A stretch of 5,923 bases of DNA from Paracoccaceae bacterium (lineage in GTDB: Bacteria > Pseudomonadota > Alphaproteobacteria > Rhodobacterales > Rhodobacteraceae). Positions 1-5,923 of the stretch are shown one piece after another (position 1 is the stretch's first letter; every line of letters begins with the position of its first letter). The position numbers and the translations under genes are program-made. A model generated the notes under the pieces. That model searched no databases. It had not been told where the DNA came from and saw nothing but the letters and a program-made list of their open reading frames with translations. Where the stretch lies: NCBI GenBank assembly GCA_007128865.1, contig SKWP01000390.1, forward strand, positions 1 to 5,923, read 5' to 3'.

Positions 1-146
1 CCGCACAGGCCACACTGCAAGAAAAACCGCAACACCACCTGCAAGCCGGTCTGGTGCCATCCGCCCCGGACCGGCGTGTTCACGAAGGATCGCCGAAAGC
101 AACATTCGCGCGCGCGGGGCTTTGTAGAAACCTCCAAATAGTCTAA

Positions 147-169
147 CCTGCGCCGAAAGAGGCGTCAGG
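147..169 (+). other. Hairpin overlapping the tssK ribosome binding site
   Basis: CCTGCGCC (147-154) can pair with GGCG (161-164) and CAGG (166-169), leaving T165 bulged and a six-base GAAAGA loop (155-160). This gives eight base pairs, seven of them G-C. The 3' arm covers the first bases of AGGGAG (167-172), the only Shine-Dalgarno-like sequence before tssK, so a folded leader could limit ribosome access. If transcription began from the weak -10-like hexamer at 142-147, the 5' arm would be missing from the RNA. The structure therefore matters only for transcripts that start further upstream. A chance inverted repeat in GC-rich DNA remains possible. Confidence 0.4.
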
Positions 170-172
170 GAG
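167..172 (+). promoter_or_regulatory. Probable tssK ribosome binding site
   Basis: AGGGAG contains the core GGAG (169-172) and is the only Shine-Dalgarno-like sequence before the tssK ATG at 187. The spacing of 14 bases is longer than usual, which suggests modest initiation. An ATG at 176 lies closer but is in another frame and opens only a 33-codon frame, so it does not compete as the gene start. Confidence 0.5.
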
Positions 173-186
173 CGTATGCGCGCACC

Positions 187-1521
187 ATGTCCTGGTACAG
201 CAAGGTTGCCTGGAAGGAAGGATTGTTCCTCCAGCCGCATCACTTCCAGCAGAGCGACCGATATCTCGAAAAGCTGATCGAGGCGCGCACCCGCCATGCC
301 TCGCCCTATCCATGGGGTTTCACCCGGCTGGAGATTGACCGCGATCTTGCCGAACAGAACCGGTTCGGACTGCGGCAGGCGGCAGGGATATTCCCCGACG
401 GGATGCCGTTCGACATGCCCGGAACCTCGGCCCTGCCACAGCCGGTGGATGTTCCCGAAGGCGCCGAGGGCCAGACCGTCTGGCTGACCCTGCCGATGGC
501 CGAGGCCAACGGCCGCGAGATCGGCACCGAAGAGGAATCGACCCGCGCCACCCGCTACCGCCTGGACCGCGAGCGCGTGGCCGACAGCGCCGCGGCCATG
601 CGGCTGGAACATGATATCGAGATCGCGCATCCGCGAATCGCGCTCGAGGTCCGCAAGACCGCCAAGCCCGGCTTTCACTGCATGCGCGTGGCCCGCATCC
701 TCGAGGTGCGCGACAAGACGATCGTGCTGGATGAAACCTTTGCGCCGCCGGTGCTGATCGTCGATGCCCATCCGGTGGTTTCGGGCTGGATCGAACGCGT
801 CGTCGGCTGGGTCGAGACCAAGCTGGCCTCGCTGGCCCGCTATGCCTCGGACCCGAGCGCCGGCGGCGGGTTGCAGGCCACCGACTATTTCATGCTGCTG
901 CTGCTGAACCGGGAAATCAACGTGCTTCGGCACCTGCGCGCGTCGCGCTATGTTCACCCCGAACAGCTGTATCAGGCCCTGCTGCGGCTGTCGGGCGAGT
1001 TGTGGACCTTCGACACCACCCGGCTGTGCCCCGAATACCCCGCCTATGATCAGGACGATCTCGAAGAAACCTTCGAGCCGGTGCTGCGCGACATCCAGCG
1101 CCTTCTGAGCCGCGATGTGAGCCGCGCCGTCCGGCTCCAGTTGCAGCAGCCGGTGCCGAATTCCTACATCGCCATGGTGCAGGACCGCACCCTGTTCCGC
1201 GATGCGGCCTTTGTGATCGAGGTCGCCGCCGACAAGCCGCTGACCCAGATCCAGCAGCAGTTCCCGGCGCTGTGCAAGGTCGGGCCCAACACCCGCATGA
1301 GCCAGATCGTCGACAACAACCTTCCCGGCCTCGACCTTGTGCACATGCCCACCCCGCCGCGCCAGATCCGCGCGGTCACCAGCCATGTCTACTTCAACAT
1401 CGACAAACGCTCGCCCCTGTGGCGCGAGTTTTCCACCGCGCCGGCGATCGGGCTGCATTTCGCCGGTGACTGGCCGGATCTCGAACTCGAGATGTGGGCG
1501 ATCATGGAGAATCGTTCATGA
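187..1521 (+). CDS. tssK: Type VI secretion system baseplate subunit TssK
   Basis: TssK is the cytoplasmic baseplate component that connects the wedge proteins of the tail to the TssL-TssM membrane complex. The 444-residue product has the usual family length. The start is set by the family's N-terminal signature, here WKEGLFLQPHHFQQ (residues 9-22), which normally lies within the first dozen residues, so the ATG at 187 is right despite a distant ribosome binding site. The C-terminal region, which in the family contacts the membrane complex, is intact: it includes a segment near MSQIVDNNLPG (from residue 371) and YFNIDKRSPLW (402-412), followed by an acidic-hydrophobic end. There is no signal peptide or membrane segment, as expected for a cytoplasmic protein. 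The stop TGA (1519-1521) overlaps the start of tssL, so the two are probably co-translated in matched amounts. I see no frameshift or missing region. Confidence 0.97.
   Translation: MSWYSKVAWKEGLFLQPHHFQQSDRYLEKLIEARTRHASPYPWGFTRLEIDRDLAEQNRFGLRQAAGIFPDGMPFDMPGTSALPQPVDVPEGAEGQTVWLTLPMAEANGREIGTEEESTRATRYRLDRERVADSAAAMRLEHDIEIAHPRIALEVRKTAKPGFHCMRVARILEVRDKTIVLDETFAPPVLIVDAHPVVSGWIERVVGWVETKLASLARYASDPSAGGGLQATDYFMLLLLNREINVLRHLRASRYVHPEQLYQALLRLSGELWTFDTTRLCPEYPAYDQDDLEETFEPVLRDIQRLLSRDVSRAVRLQLQQPVPNSYIAMVQDRTLFRDAAFVIEVAADKPLTQIQQQFPALCKVGPNTRMSQIVDNNLPGLDLVHMPTPPRQIRAVTSHVYFNIDKRSPLWREFSTAPAIGLHFAGDWPDLELEMWAIMENRS
1506..1510 (+). promoter_or_regulatory. tssL ribosome binding site inside the tssK 3' end
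   Basis: GGAGA lies seven bases before the ATG at 1518, which is ideal spacing. It decides the start of tssL: an in-frame ATG at 1494 would add eight residues, but it has no comparable site and would lengthen the overlap with tssK. The ATG at 1518 forms the ATGA overlap typical of translational coupling. Confidence 0.75.
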
Positions 1522-3158
1522 CAGGCCAACCGCCCCGCAAACCGCCGCAGAAGACCGTGATCGGCGGATTGCCCGGCGATGATGGCTTTGCCCCGCGGCC
1601 GGCGCCAATCCCCGGCAGCCCTGCCGCGCATGGGGGTGGCGGCCAGAAAACGGTAATCGGCGGCCTGCCCCCTGCCGGCGGCGGGCAGCCGTTTTCGCCC
1701 CAGCCGATGCCCGGCGGGTTCCAGCCGCCACCGGCAGACCCGTTCGCCGGCAGCCAGCCCGGCGCAGCCGAGCCGCGCGAGCTTGACGCCGGTTCGGCGC
1801 GCGCCTGGATGGGGGCGCAGGCACCGGCGGATTCATTCTTTCCCGACATCGCCCGCCCGCAGCCGCAGCGCCAGTCCGCCCCGCTGCGCAAGTTACCGCT
1901 GGAAGAGGCGCTGCGCGCCCGCAGCGCCGGGCACAACGCCGGAACCAACCCGCTGACGGTGGCCGCGGCGGGTCTGCTGGTGCTGTTCGGCCGGCTGCGC
2001 AGTCAGGTCGTGGACATGGAAGCGCTGCCGCTGATGAACCACGTCACCCGCGAGATCGAGGAATTCGAACGCCGCGCGGTCGATGCCGGCGCCGACCCCC
2101 AGGATGCGCTGATCGGCAAATATGCGCTGTGCGGCACCGCCGACGACATCGTGCAGAACCTGCCCGGCACCGACCGGCATATCTGGGTGCAGTATTCGAT
2201 GGTGGCGCGGTTCTTCAACCGCCGCACCTCGGGCGTCGGGTTCTTTCAGGAAGCCGAAAAGGCGCTGGCCGACCCGATCCGCAAGTACCACCTGCTGGAA
2301 CTGATGCTGACCTGCCTGCAACTGGGCTTCGAAGGCCAGTACCGCACCATGCCCGGCGGCGAGGTCGAACTGCAACGCATCCGCCGCCAGATCTTCGAGA
2401 CGCTGCGCCGGGTCAAGCCGCGCGGCGATGACGACATCTCGCCCAACTGGCAGGGGGTCGAGATTGCCGCCCGCCGGCAGGGTGCGCGGGTGCCGGTCTG
2501 GGTGGTGGCCAGCCTTGCCGCCTTCATCCTGGCCGGCAGCTATGTGGGCATGCGCGTGCTTCTGGCCGAGGATGGCAGCACCCTGGCCGAACGGATGCGC
2601 AGCATGCACCCGACCGAAGGCGTGACCATCGTGCGTGCCGCGGTGGTTGCAGCGGTTCCGGGCATCCAGGTCGAGCCGACCGTTTACGAACCCCCGCCAC
2701 CGCCCGAAACCACTCAGCTTGAACGCATCCGCGACGCCCTGGCTGGCGATATCGAGGCCGGCACCCTGCGTGTCGATACCGCCGGGAACTTCATTGCGGT
2801 GACCGCCAACAACCTGGTGCTGTTCGACAGCGGCTCGGCCGAGGCGCGCGAGGCCTTCAGGGACGTGGCCAACCGCATCGCTGCGGTGCTTGAGGCCGAA
2901 ACCGGGGAAATCCGCATCGTCGGGCATACCGACAGCGTGCCGCTTTCGGGTCGGGGCCGGTTCAAGAACAATCACGAGCTTTCGGTTGCCAGGGCTGAAT
3001 CGGTTCATCGGATGATTGCCCCGGCACTGTCCCAGCCCGACCGGATCGAGGTGATCGGCCGCGGCGAGGATGAACCGATCGCCGACAACGCCACCGCCGA
3101 GGGCCGGGCCGAGAACCGCCGGGTGGAAGTCCTGATTCGACGTGACGGCCAGTACTGA
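1518..3158 (+). CDS. tssL: Type VI secretion system protein TssL with C-terminal OmpA-like peptidoglycan-binding domain
   Basis: TssL (DotU/IcmH family) is a tail-anchored inner-membrane protein of the TssJLM complex and binds TssK on the cytoplasmic side. The 546-residue product has four parts. Residues 1-120 are a Pro/Gly/Ala-rich, probably disordered tail with two copies of QKTVIGGLP (11-19, 43-51). The DotU domain spans about 125-310, with NPLTVAAAG (144-152), YALCGTADD (202-210) and LLELMLTCLQLGFEGQYR (259-276), all typical of the family. A single membrane helix lies at about 327-349, then a periplasmic linker with five prolines (392-396). The OmpA-like domain covers about 425-546, with GHTD (469-472), NxxLSxxRA (485-493) and ENRRVE (532-537). 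D472 and R492 correspond to the Asp and Arg that bind diaminopimelate in OmpA domains, so peptidoglycan anchoring looks functional and no separate TagL is needed. The start at 1518 overlaps the tssK stop. A single rare TTA codon encodes L126. Confidence 0.96.
   Translation: MTGQPPRKPPQKTVIGGLPGDDGFAPRPAPIPGSPAAHGGGGQKTVIGGLPPAGGGQPFSPQPMPGGFQPPPADPFAGSQPGAAEPRELDAGSARAWMGAQAPADSFFPDIARPQPQRQSAPLRKLPLEEALRARSAGHNAGTNPLTVAAAGLLVLFGRLRSQVVDMEALPLMNHVTREIEEFERRAVDAGADPQDALIGKYALCGTADDIVQNLPGTDRHIWVQYSMVARFFNRRTSGVGFFQEAEKALADPIRKYHLLELMLTCLQLGFEGQYRTMPGGEVELQRIRRQIFETLRRVKPRGDDDISPNWQGVEIAARRQGARVPVWVVASLAAFILAGSYVGMRVLLAEDGSTLAERMRSMHPTEGVTIVRAAVVAAVPGIQVEPTVYEPPPPPETTQLERIRDALAGDIEAGTLRVDTAGNFIAVTANNLVLFDSGSAEAREAFRDVANRIAAVLEAETGEIRIVGHTDSVPLSGRGRFKNNHELSVARAESVHRMIAPALSQPDRIEVIGRGEDEPIADNATAEGRAENRRVEVLIRRDGQY
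1548..1574 (+). repeat. First copy of the QKTVIGGLP peptide repeat in TssL
   Basis: This segment encodes residues 11-19 of TssL (QKTVIGGLP) in the cytoplasmic N-terminal tail. It matches the copy at 1644-1670 exactly in protein, with different codons for K, T, V, one G and L. It follows a basic-proline stretch (RKPP). The function is not known from the sequence. A phosphothreonine or docking motif centred on T13 is an inference. Confidence 0.85.
1644..1670 (+). repeat. Second copy of the QKTVIGGLP peptide repeat in TssL
   Basis: This segment encodes residues 43-51 of TssL, 32 residues after the first copy, and is preceded by four glycines instead of RKPP. Five of nine codons differ from the first copy, all at synonymous positions, so it is not a fresh DNA duplication. 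T45 is the counterpart of T13. Confidence 0.85.
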
Positions 3159-3178
3159 CCGCGCCCCCGGGCGGGGTC
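3157..3178 (+). other. GC-rich hairpin at the end of tssL
   Basis: GACCGCGCCC (3157-3166) faces GGGCGGGGTC (3169-3178) with one G-G mismatch (3161/3174). The innermost pair must open to make a four-base loop, leaving about eight pairs. The 5' arm begins within the tssL stop codon. Only two T residues follow before GAAAAC, so it is a poor intrinsic terminator. It may be a partial terminator, a transcript-stabilising structure or a by-product of GC-rich DNA. Confidence 0.4.
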
Positions 3179-3188
3179 TTGAAAACAT

Positions 3189-3205
3189 CGGCGGCAACGC
3201 CGCCG
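3189..3205 (+). other. Perfect hairpin in the tssL-tssM gap
   Basis: CGGCGGC (3189-3195) is exactly complementary to GCCGCCG (3199-3205) around a three-base AAC loop, giving seven G-C pairs without mismatch. It is followed by CAGATCGG, with no T-run, so it is not a standard terminator. It ends 19 bases before the tssM start and six bases before the weak ribosome binding site at 3212-3218, leaving that site free, so it might affect translation or RNA stability. Confidence 0.5.
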
Positions 3206-3211
3206 CAGATC

Positions 3212-3218
3212 GGACGAG
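3212..3218 (+). promoter_or_regulatory. Weak tssM ribosome binding site
   Basis: GGACGAG, six bases before the ATG at 3225, is the only purine-rich stretch near the tssM start. It matches the Shine-Dalgarno consensus only in part (GGA and GAG separated by C). No other in-frame ATG or GTG occurs between the upstream TGA (3180-3182) and 3225, so the start is not in doubt even though the site is weak. Confidence 0.4.
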
Positions 3219-3224
3219 CTTGCG

Positions 3225-5923
3225 ATGAAATTCTGGCTCAAACACCTGTTGATCCTGCTCGGGGTGCTGGCGTTGTCGCTGGCTATCTGGTTCGCGGGGC
3301 CGATGATCGGCTTCGGAACGGCCTATCCGCTTGAGCGCGCACTGGCCCGAAGCCTGACCATCGCGGCCATCGTCTTCATCGTGGGTACGTTCTATCTGAT
3401 ACGTTTCTTGCGCGCCCGCCGCGCCGAACGTGCGCTTCAGGAAGCCATCGCGCCGGAAAAACAGGGTGATGGCGTCGAACTGGCCGAAAAGATGGAAGAG
3501 GCGCTGGCGGTGCTGCGCAAATCCTCGGGTTCCTCGGGCTATCTTTACGAACTGCCGTGGTATGTGATCATCGGCCCGCCCGGCGCGGGCAAGACCACGG
3601 CGCTGCTGAATTCGGGCATCAAGTTCCCGCTTGCCGAAAAGTCGGGCGGCGCGATGCCCGGCGCCGGCGGCACCCGGTATTGCGACTGGTGGTTTTCCGA
3701 AGAGGCGGTGCTGATCGATACCGCCGGGCGCTACACCACCCAGGACAGCGACGCCGGGGCCGACCGCGAAAGCTGGCTGTCGTTCCTGGGCCTGCTCAAG
3801 GTGCACCGCCCCCGGCAGCCGATCAACGGCGTCATCGTCGCCATCAGCGTCGAGGAACTGCTGACCGGCACGCCCGAGACGCTGGAGGCCCATGCCACCG
3901 CCATCCGCGAGCGCCTGCAGGAACTGCACCAGGTCCTCAAGGTCGATGTGCCGGTCTATGTGCTGTTCACCAAGGCCGATCTGATCGCCGGTTTCAGCGA
4001 ATTCTTCGGCTCCTTCAGTGCTGCGCGGCGGCAAAAGGTCTGGGGCGCGACCTTCAGGACCAAGACGCGGCGCGAAGCCACCGTGCAGCGCGTCGGCGAG
4101 GAATTCGACGCGCTGGTTGCCCGCCTGTCCGAGGAAGTCACCGACCGGCTGCAGGAAGAACCCGACGGCATCGCCCGCATCGCCATCTTCGGCTTTCCCG
4201 GTCAGGTGGCGATGCTGCGCGACAGGATCGCGGGCCTGCTGACCGAGGTGTTCGGTTCGACCCGCTATCGCGTCAATGCCACCCTGCGCGGCTTCTACCT
4301 GTCTTCGGGCACTCAGGAAGGCACCCCGATCGATCAGGTTCTGGGCGCGATGGAGCGCAGCTTTGGCCCGCTCGAGGCCGGCGGCGGGCTTTCGGGCAAG
4401 GGGCGCAGCTATTTCCTGCACGACCTGTTGCGCAAGGTGGTGTTCGCCGAAGCCGGCTGGGTAAGCCATGATCGCAGTGCCGTGCGCCGCGAGGCCATGC
4501 TGCGCTATGGCGCGCTGGGCCTTGTGGTGCTGAGCACGCTGGGGCTTCTGGCGGTGTGGGGGGCAAGCTTCTATCACAACCGCGCGCTGGTGCGCACCGC
4601 CGAGGCCGCGCTGGCCGAATACGAGGCCGCGGCGCGCAACGAACTATCCGCCCGCGAGGTCGACGACGACGATCTGCTGCCGGTGGCGGGGCTGTTGCAG
4701 ATGCTGCGCGACATGCCGACCGGATATGGCGACACGCATGACGACCGCGCGTTTTTCGAACGCTTCGGTTTTTCGCAGCGCGGGGCGCTGAATTCGGCCG
4801 CGACCGCAAGCTACCGCGACGCGCTGGAACGCATGTTCCGTTCGCGCCTGATCCTGCGGCTCGAACAGCAGCTGACCGAATTCGTCGCCACCAACAATAC
4901 CATCGCGCTTTACGAGGCGCTGAAGGTCTACAAGCTCCTGGGCGATGCCGCCCCGGTGCGCGACGATGCGCTGGTGGTGGCCTGGTTCCGCGACGACTGG
5001 GCGCGCAATCTCTACCCCGGCGGCGGCGCCTTTCGCGATGCGCGCCTGCAACTGGAAGAGCATCTGTGGGCGATGCTCGAACTCGGCAACGCCCGCCGGC
5101 CGCGATTTGCGCTCAACGGCGCGCTGATCGAACAGGCCGAGCTGATGCTGGCGCGCATCGAACTGGCCGATCAGGCCTATCTGCTGGTGCAGGGCGCGGT
5201 GAACCCGCGCGAGCTGGAAGAGTTCAACGTCGCGCTGCGTGCCGGAACCGATGCCGAACTGGTGTTCGAGACGGTGGACGGCCGCGACCTGTCCGAGCTG
5301 GTGGTACCCGGCATCTATACCTATGCCGGCTTTCACCAGTATTTCCTGCCCCGGCTCAGCGAAGTCGCCCAGAAGCTCGAAACCGAACAATGGGTGCTGG
5401 GCGACAAGGCCGAGGCTGTCGACATCGAGGGCCAGCTCGGCAATCTCGGGCCGATCCTGCTCAATCGCTATGCGGTCGATTTCACCAATGCCTGGAACGA
5501 GGTGCTCGACAACCTCAAGCTGCGCCCGATGTCCGCCGACCCGCCGAACTTCACCGCACTCGGCGCGGCCTCGGCGGCGCGGCTTTCGCCGGTCTTCCTG
5601 CTGGTGCAGGCCATCGCCCAGGAAACCCGGCTGACCGAGGATTTCGAAGGCGAGGGCAGTTTCGGCGCCGGGCTCGATCTGCTCGACGGGGTCGGCGGCG
5701 GCAGCGGTATCGCCGGCGTGGCCGCACAGCAGATCTCCACCCGCATCCAGCAGCGCACCACCGGCATGGCCCGGATCGGCATCGACATTGCGCTGGCCGC
5801 CAAGTCCCAGGGGCGTGCCGGCGCCGGCGGCACGCGCGCCGGGGCCACCGCCCCCCTGCCCGGCGCCGGGGTGGAAGCCCAGTTCGCCCGCTGGCACAAC
5901 CTGCTGGAAGGCAGCGACGGCAC
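3225..5923 (+). CDS. tssM: Type VI secretion system membrane subunit TssM (IcmF family), 3' end missing
   Basis: TssM is the large inner-membrane subunit of the T6SS membrane complex. It pairs with TssL and spans the periplasm. The frame is open for 899 codons to the right edge. The family is usually about 1,100-1,300 residues, so the C-terminal IcmF_C part lies outside. Two membrane helices (about 7-25 and 43-60) precede a cytoplasmic domain. That domain has a complete Walker A GPPGAGKT (117-124), the family segment GGTRYCDWWF just before DTAGRY (165-170, Walker B/G3-like), and TKAD (249-252, G4-like), so nucleotide binding looks intact. A third helix (about 429-449) leads to the periplasmic IcmF-related region. 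Two Gly/Ala-rich stretches (about 809-831 and 863-882) separate folded parts near the right edge, and VEAQFARWHNLL (883-894) resembles the family segment before the C-terminal domain. tssM follows tssL after 66 bases and is probably on the same transcript. I read the frame through to the edge and found no stop or frameshift. Confidence 0.96.
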   Translation, partial: MKFWLKHLLILLGVLALSLAIWFAGPMIGFGTAYPLERALARSLTIAAIVFIVGTFYLIRFLRARRAERALQEAIAPEKQGDGVELAEKMEEALAVLRKSSGSSGYLYELPWYVIIGPPGAGKTTALLNSGIKFPLAEKSGGAMPGAGGTRYCDWWFSEEAVLIDTAGRYTTQDSDAGADRESWLSFLGLLKVHRPRQPINGVIVAISVEELLTGTPETLEAHATAIRERLQELHQVLKVDVPVYVLFTKADLIAGFSEFFGSFSAARRQKVWGATFRTKTRREATVQRVGEEFDALVARLSEEVTDRLQEEPDGIARIAIFGFPGQVAMLRDRIAGLLTEVFGSTRYRVNATLRGFYLSSGTQEGTPIDQVLGAMERSFGPLEAGGGLSGKGRSYFLHDLLRKVVFAEAGWVSHDRSAVRREAMLRYGALGLVVLSTLGLLAVWGASFYHNRALVRTAEAALAEYEAAARNELSAREVDDDDLLPVAGLLQMLRDMPTGYGDTHDDRAFFERFGFSQRGALNSAATASYRDALERMFRSRLILRLEQQLTEFVATNNTIALYEALKVYKLLGDAAPVRDDALVVAWFRDDWARNLYPGGGAFRDARLQLEEHLWAMLELGNARRPRFALNGALIEQAELMLARIELADQAYLLVQGAVNPRELEEFNVALRAGTDAELVFETVDGRDLSELVVPGIYTYAGFHQYFLPRLSEVAQKLETEQWVLGDKAEAVDIEGQLGNLGPILLNRYAVDFTNAWNEVLDNLKLRPMSADPPNFTALGAASAARLSPVFLLVQAIAQETRLTEDFEGEGSFGAGLDLLDGVGGGSGIAGVAAQQISTRIQQRTTGMARIGIDIALAAKSQGRAGAGGTRAGATAPLPGAGVEAQFARWHNLLEGSDG

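Larger units (their letters stand above)
1..186 (+). promoter_or_regulatory. Leader region upstream of tssK, no assigned gene
   Basis: No gene with a recognisable product and start lies here. All three + strand frames are open from the left edge and close within a short stretch (TAG at 125-127, TAG at 139-141, TAA at 144-146), so the tail of an upstream gene could end here, but none of the peptides is recognisable. The stretch 121-146 is the most AT-rich part of the leader. It contains TCTAAC (142-147), a weak -10-like hexamer with no good -35 at the right distance. I see no sigma-54 -24/-12 element. A promoter for the tss genes here is plausible from position alone. It is also possible that the genes are transcribed from further upstream. 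Confidence 0.35.

Noticed and set aside
176..277. A 33-codon frame starting at ATG 176, just before tssK
   Set aside because: Only three bases separate it from the Shine-Dalgarno sequence, it overlaps tssK out of frame, and its peptide is unremarkable.
1494..1517. An upstream ATG that would extend TssL by eight residues
   Set aside because: The ATG at 1518 has GGAGA at seven bases and forms the ATGA overlap with tssK. The upstream ATG has no such site.
3557..4471. A 304-codon + strand frame inside tssM
   Set aside because: It is an out-of-frame reading of the TssM NTPase region. The peptide is dominated by Arg, Ala, Gly and His, as expected for a shifted frame in GC-rich DNA, whereas the true frame shows Walker A, DTAGRY and TKAD.
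1893..4577. An 894-codon open frame on the - strand across tssL and tssM
   Set aside because: Its codons lie exactly opposite those of tssL and tssM, so it stays open only because the real genes avoid TTA, CTA and TCA. It ends opposite the rare TTA codon of TssL L126 and crosses the intergenic gap. Its peptide shows no recognisable domain, while the + strand proteins are unmistakable family members.
3658..5833. A 16-base identical sequence at 3658-3673 and 5818-5833 in tssM
   Set aside because: Both copies encode GAGGT-type residues with GC-preferred codons. The first lies in a conserved family motif, so the match is most likely chance from composition and not a functional repeat.
4644..5897. 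A 417-codon open frame on the - strand within tssM
   Set aside because: It is in the same mirror frame as the longer antisense frame and ends opposite a rare CTA leucine codon of tssM. It is explained by codon bias, with no recognisable protein.
1..5923. CRISPR arrays, tRNA or rRNA genes, insertion sequences, toxin-immunity genes
   Set aside because: I looked for regularly spaced repeats, RNA gene signatures, terminal inverted repeats with transposase, and small effector-like genes, and saw none. Nearly all of the window is taken up by the three tss genes.

Overview
The window is the membrane-complex part of a type VI secretion system (T6SS) gene cluster. Three genes lie head to tail on the + strand: tssK (baseplate adaptor), tssL (inner-membrane DotU/IcmH protein with a C-terminal OmpA-like peptidoglycan-binding domain) and the first 899 codons of tssM (IcmF-type inner-membrane NTPase), which runs off the right edge. 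Together they form the path from the cytoplasmic baseplate (TssK) to the envelope channel (TssL-TssM) on which the contractile tail docks.

The DNA is visibly GC-rich, with strong G/C preference at third codon positions and near-absence of TTA, CTA and TCA codons. With the protein sequences this suggests a high-GC proteobacterium. An alphaproteobacterium, perhaps of the Rhodobacterales, is my best guess, but it rests on composition and general resemblance only.

Layout: 1-186 is a leader with no confidently assigned gene. It ends in a small AT-richer patch and a hairpin that overlaps the only Shine-Dalgarno-like sequence before tssK. tssK fills 187-1521. tssL starts inside the tssK stop codon (ATGA overlap) and ends at 3158. 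A 66-base gap with two GC-rich inverted repeats follows, then tssM from 3225 to the edge. All three genes probably share a transcript. The tssK-tssL junction looks translationally coupled, whereas the tssL-tssM gap could adjust or decouple tssM expression.

The core genes belong to a well-described system, and I found no unknown system hidden in the window. The most interesting point is in the disordered cytoplasmic N-terminus of TssL: a nine-residue peptide, QKTVIGGLP, occurs twice, 32 residues apart. The two copies are identical in protein but differ by synonymous changes in five of nine codons. Its threonine sits almost where Agrobacterium TssL is phosphorylated to recruit Fha, so it is a candidate phospho-switch or docking motif.
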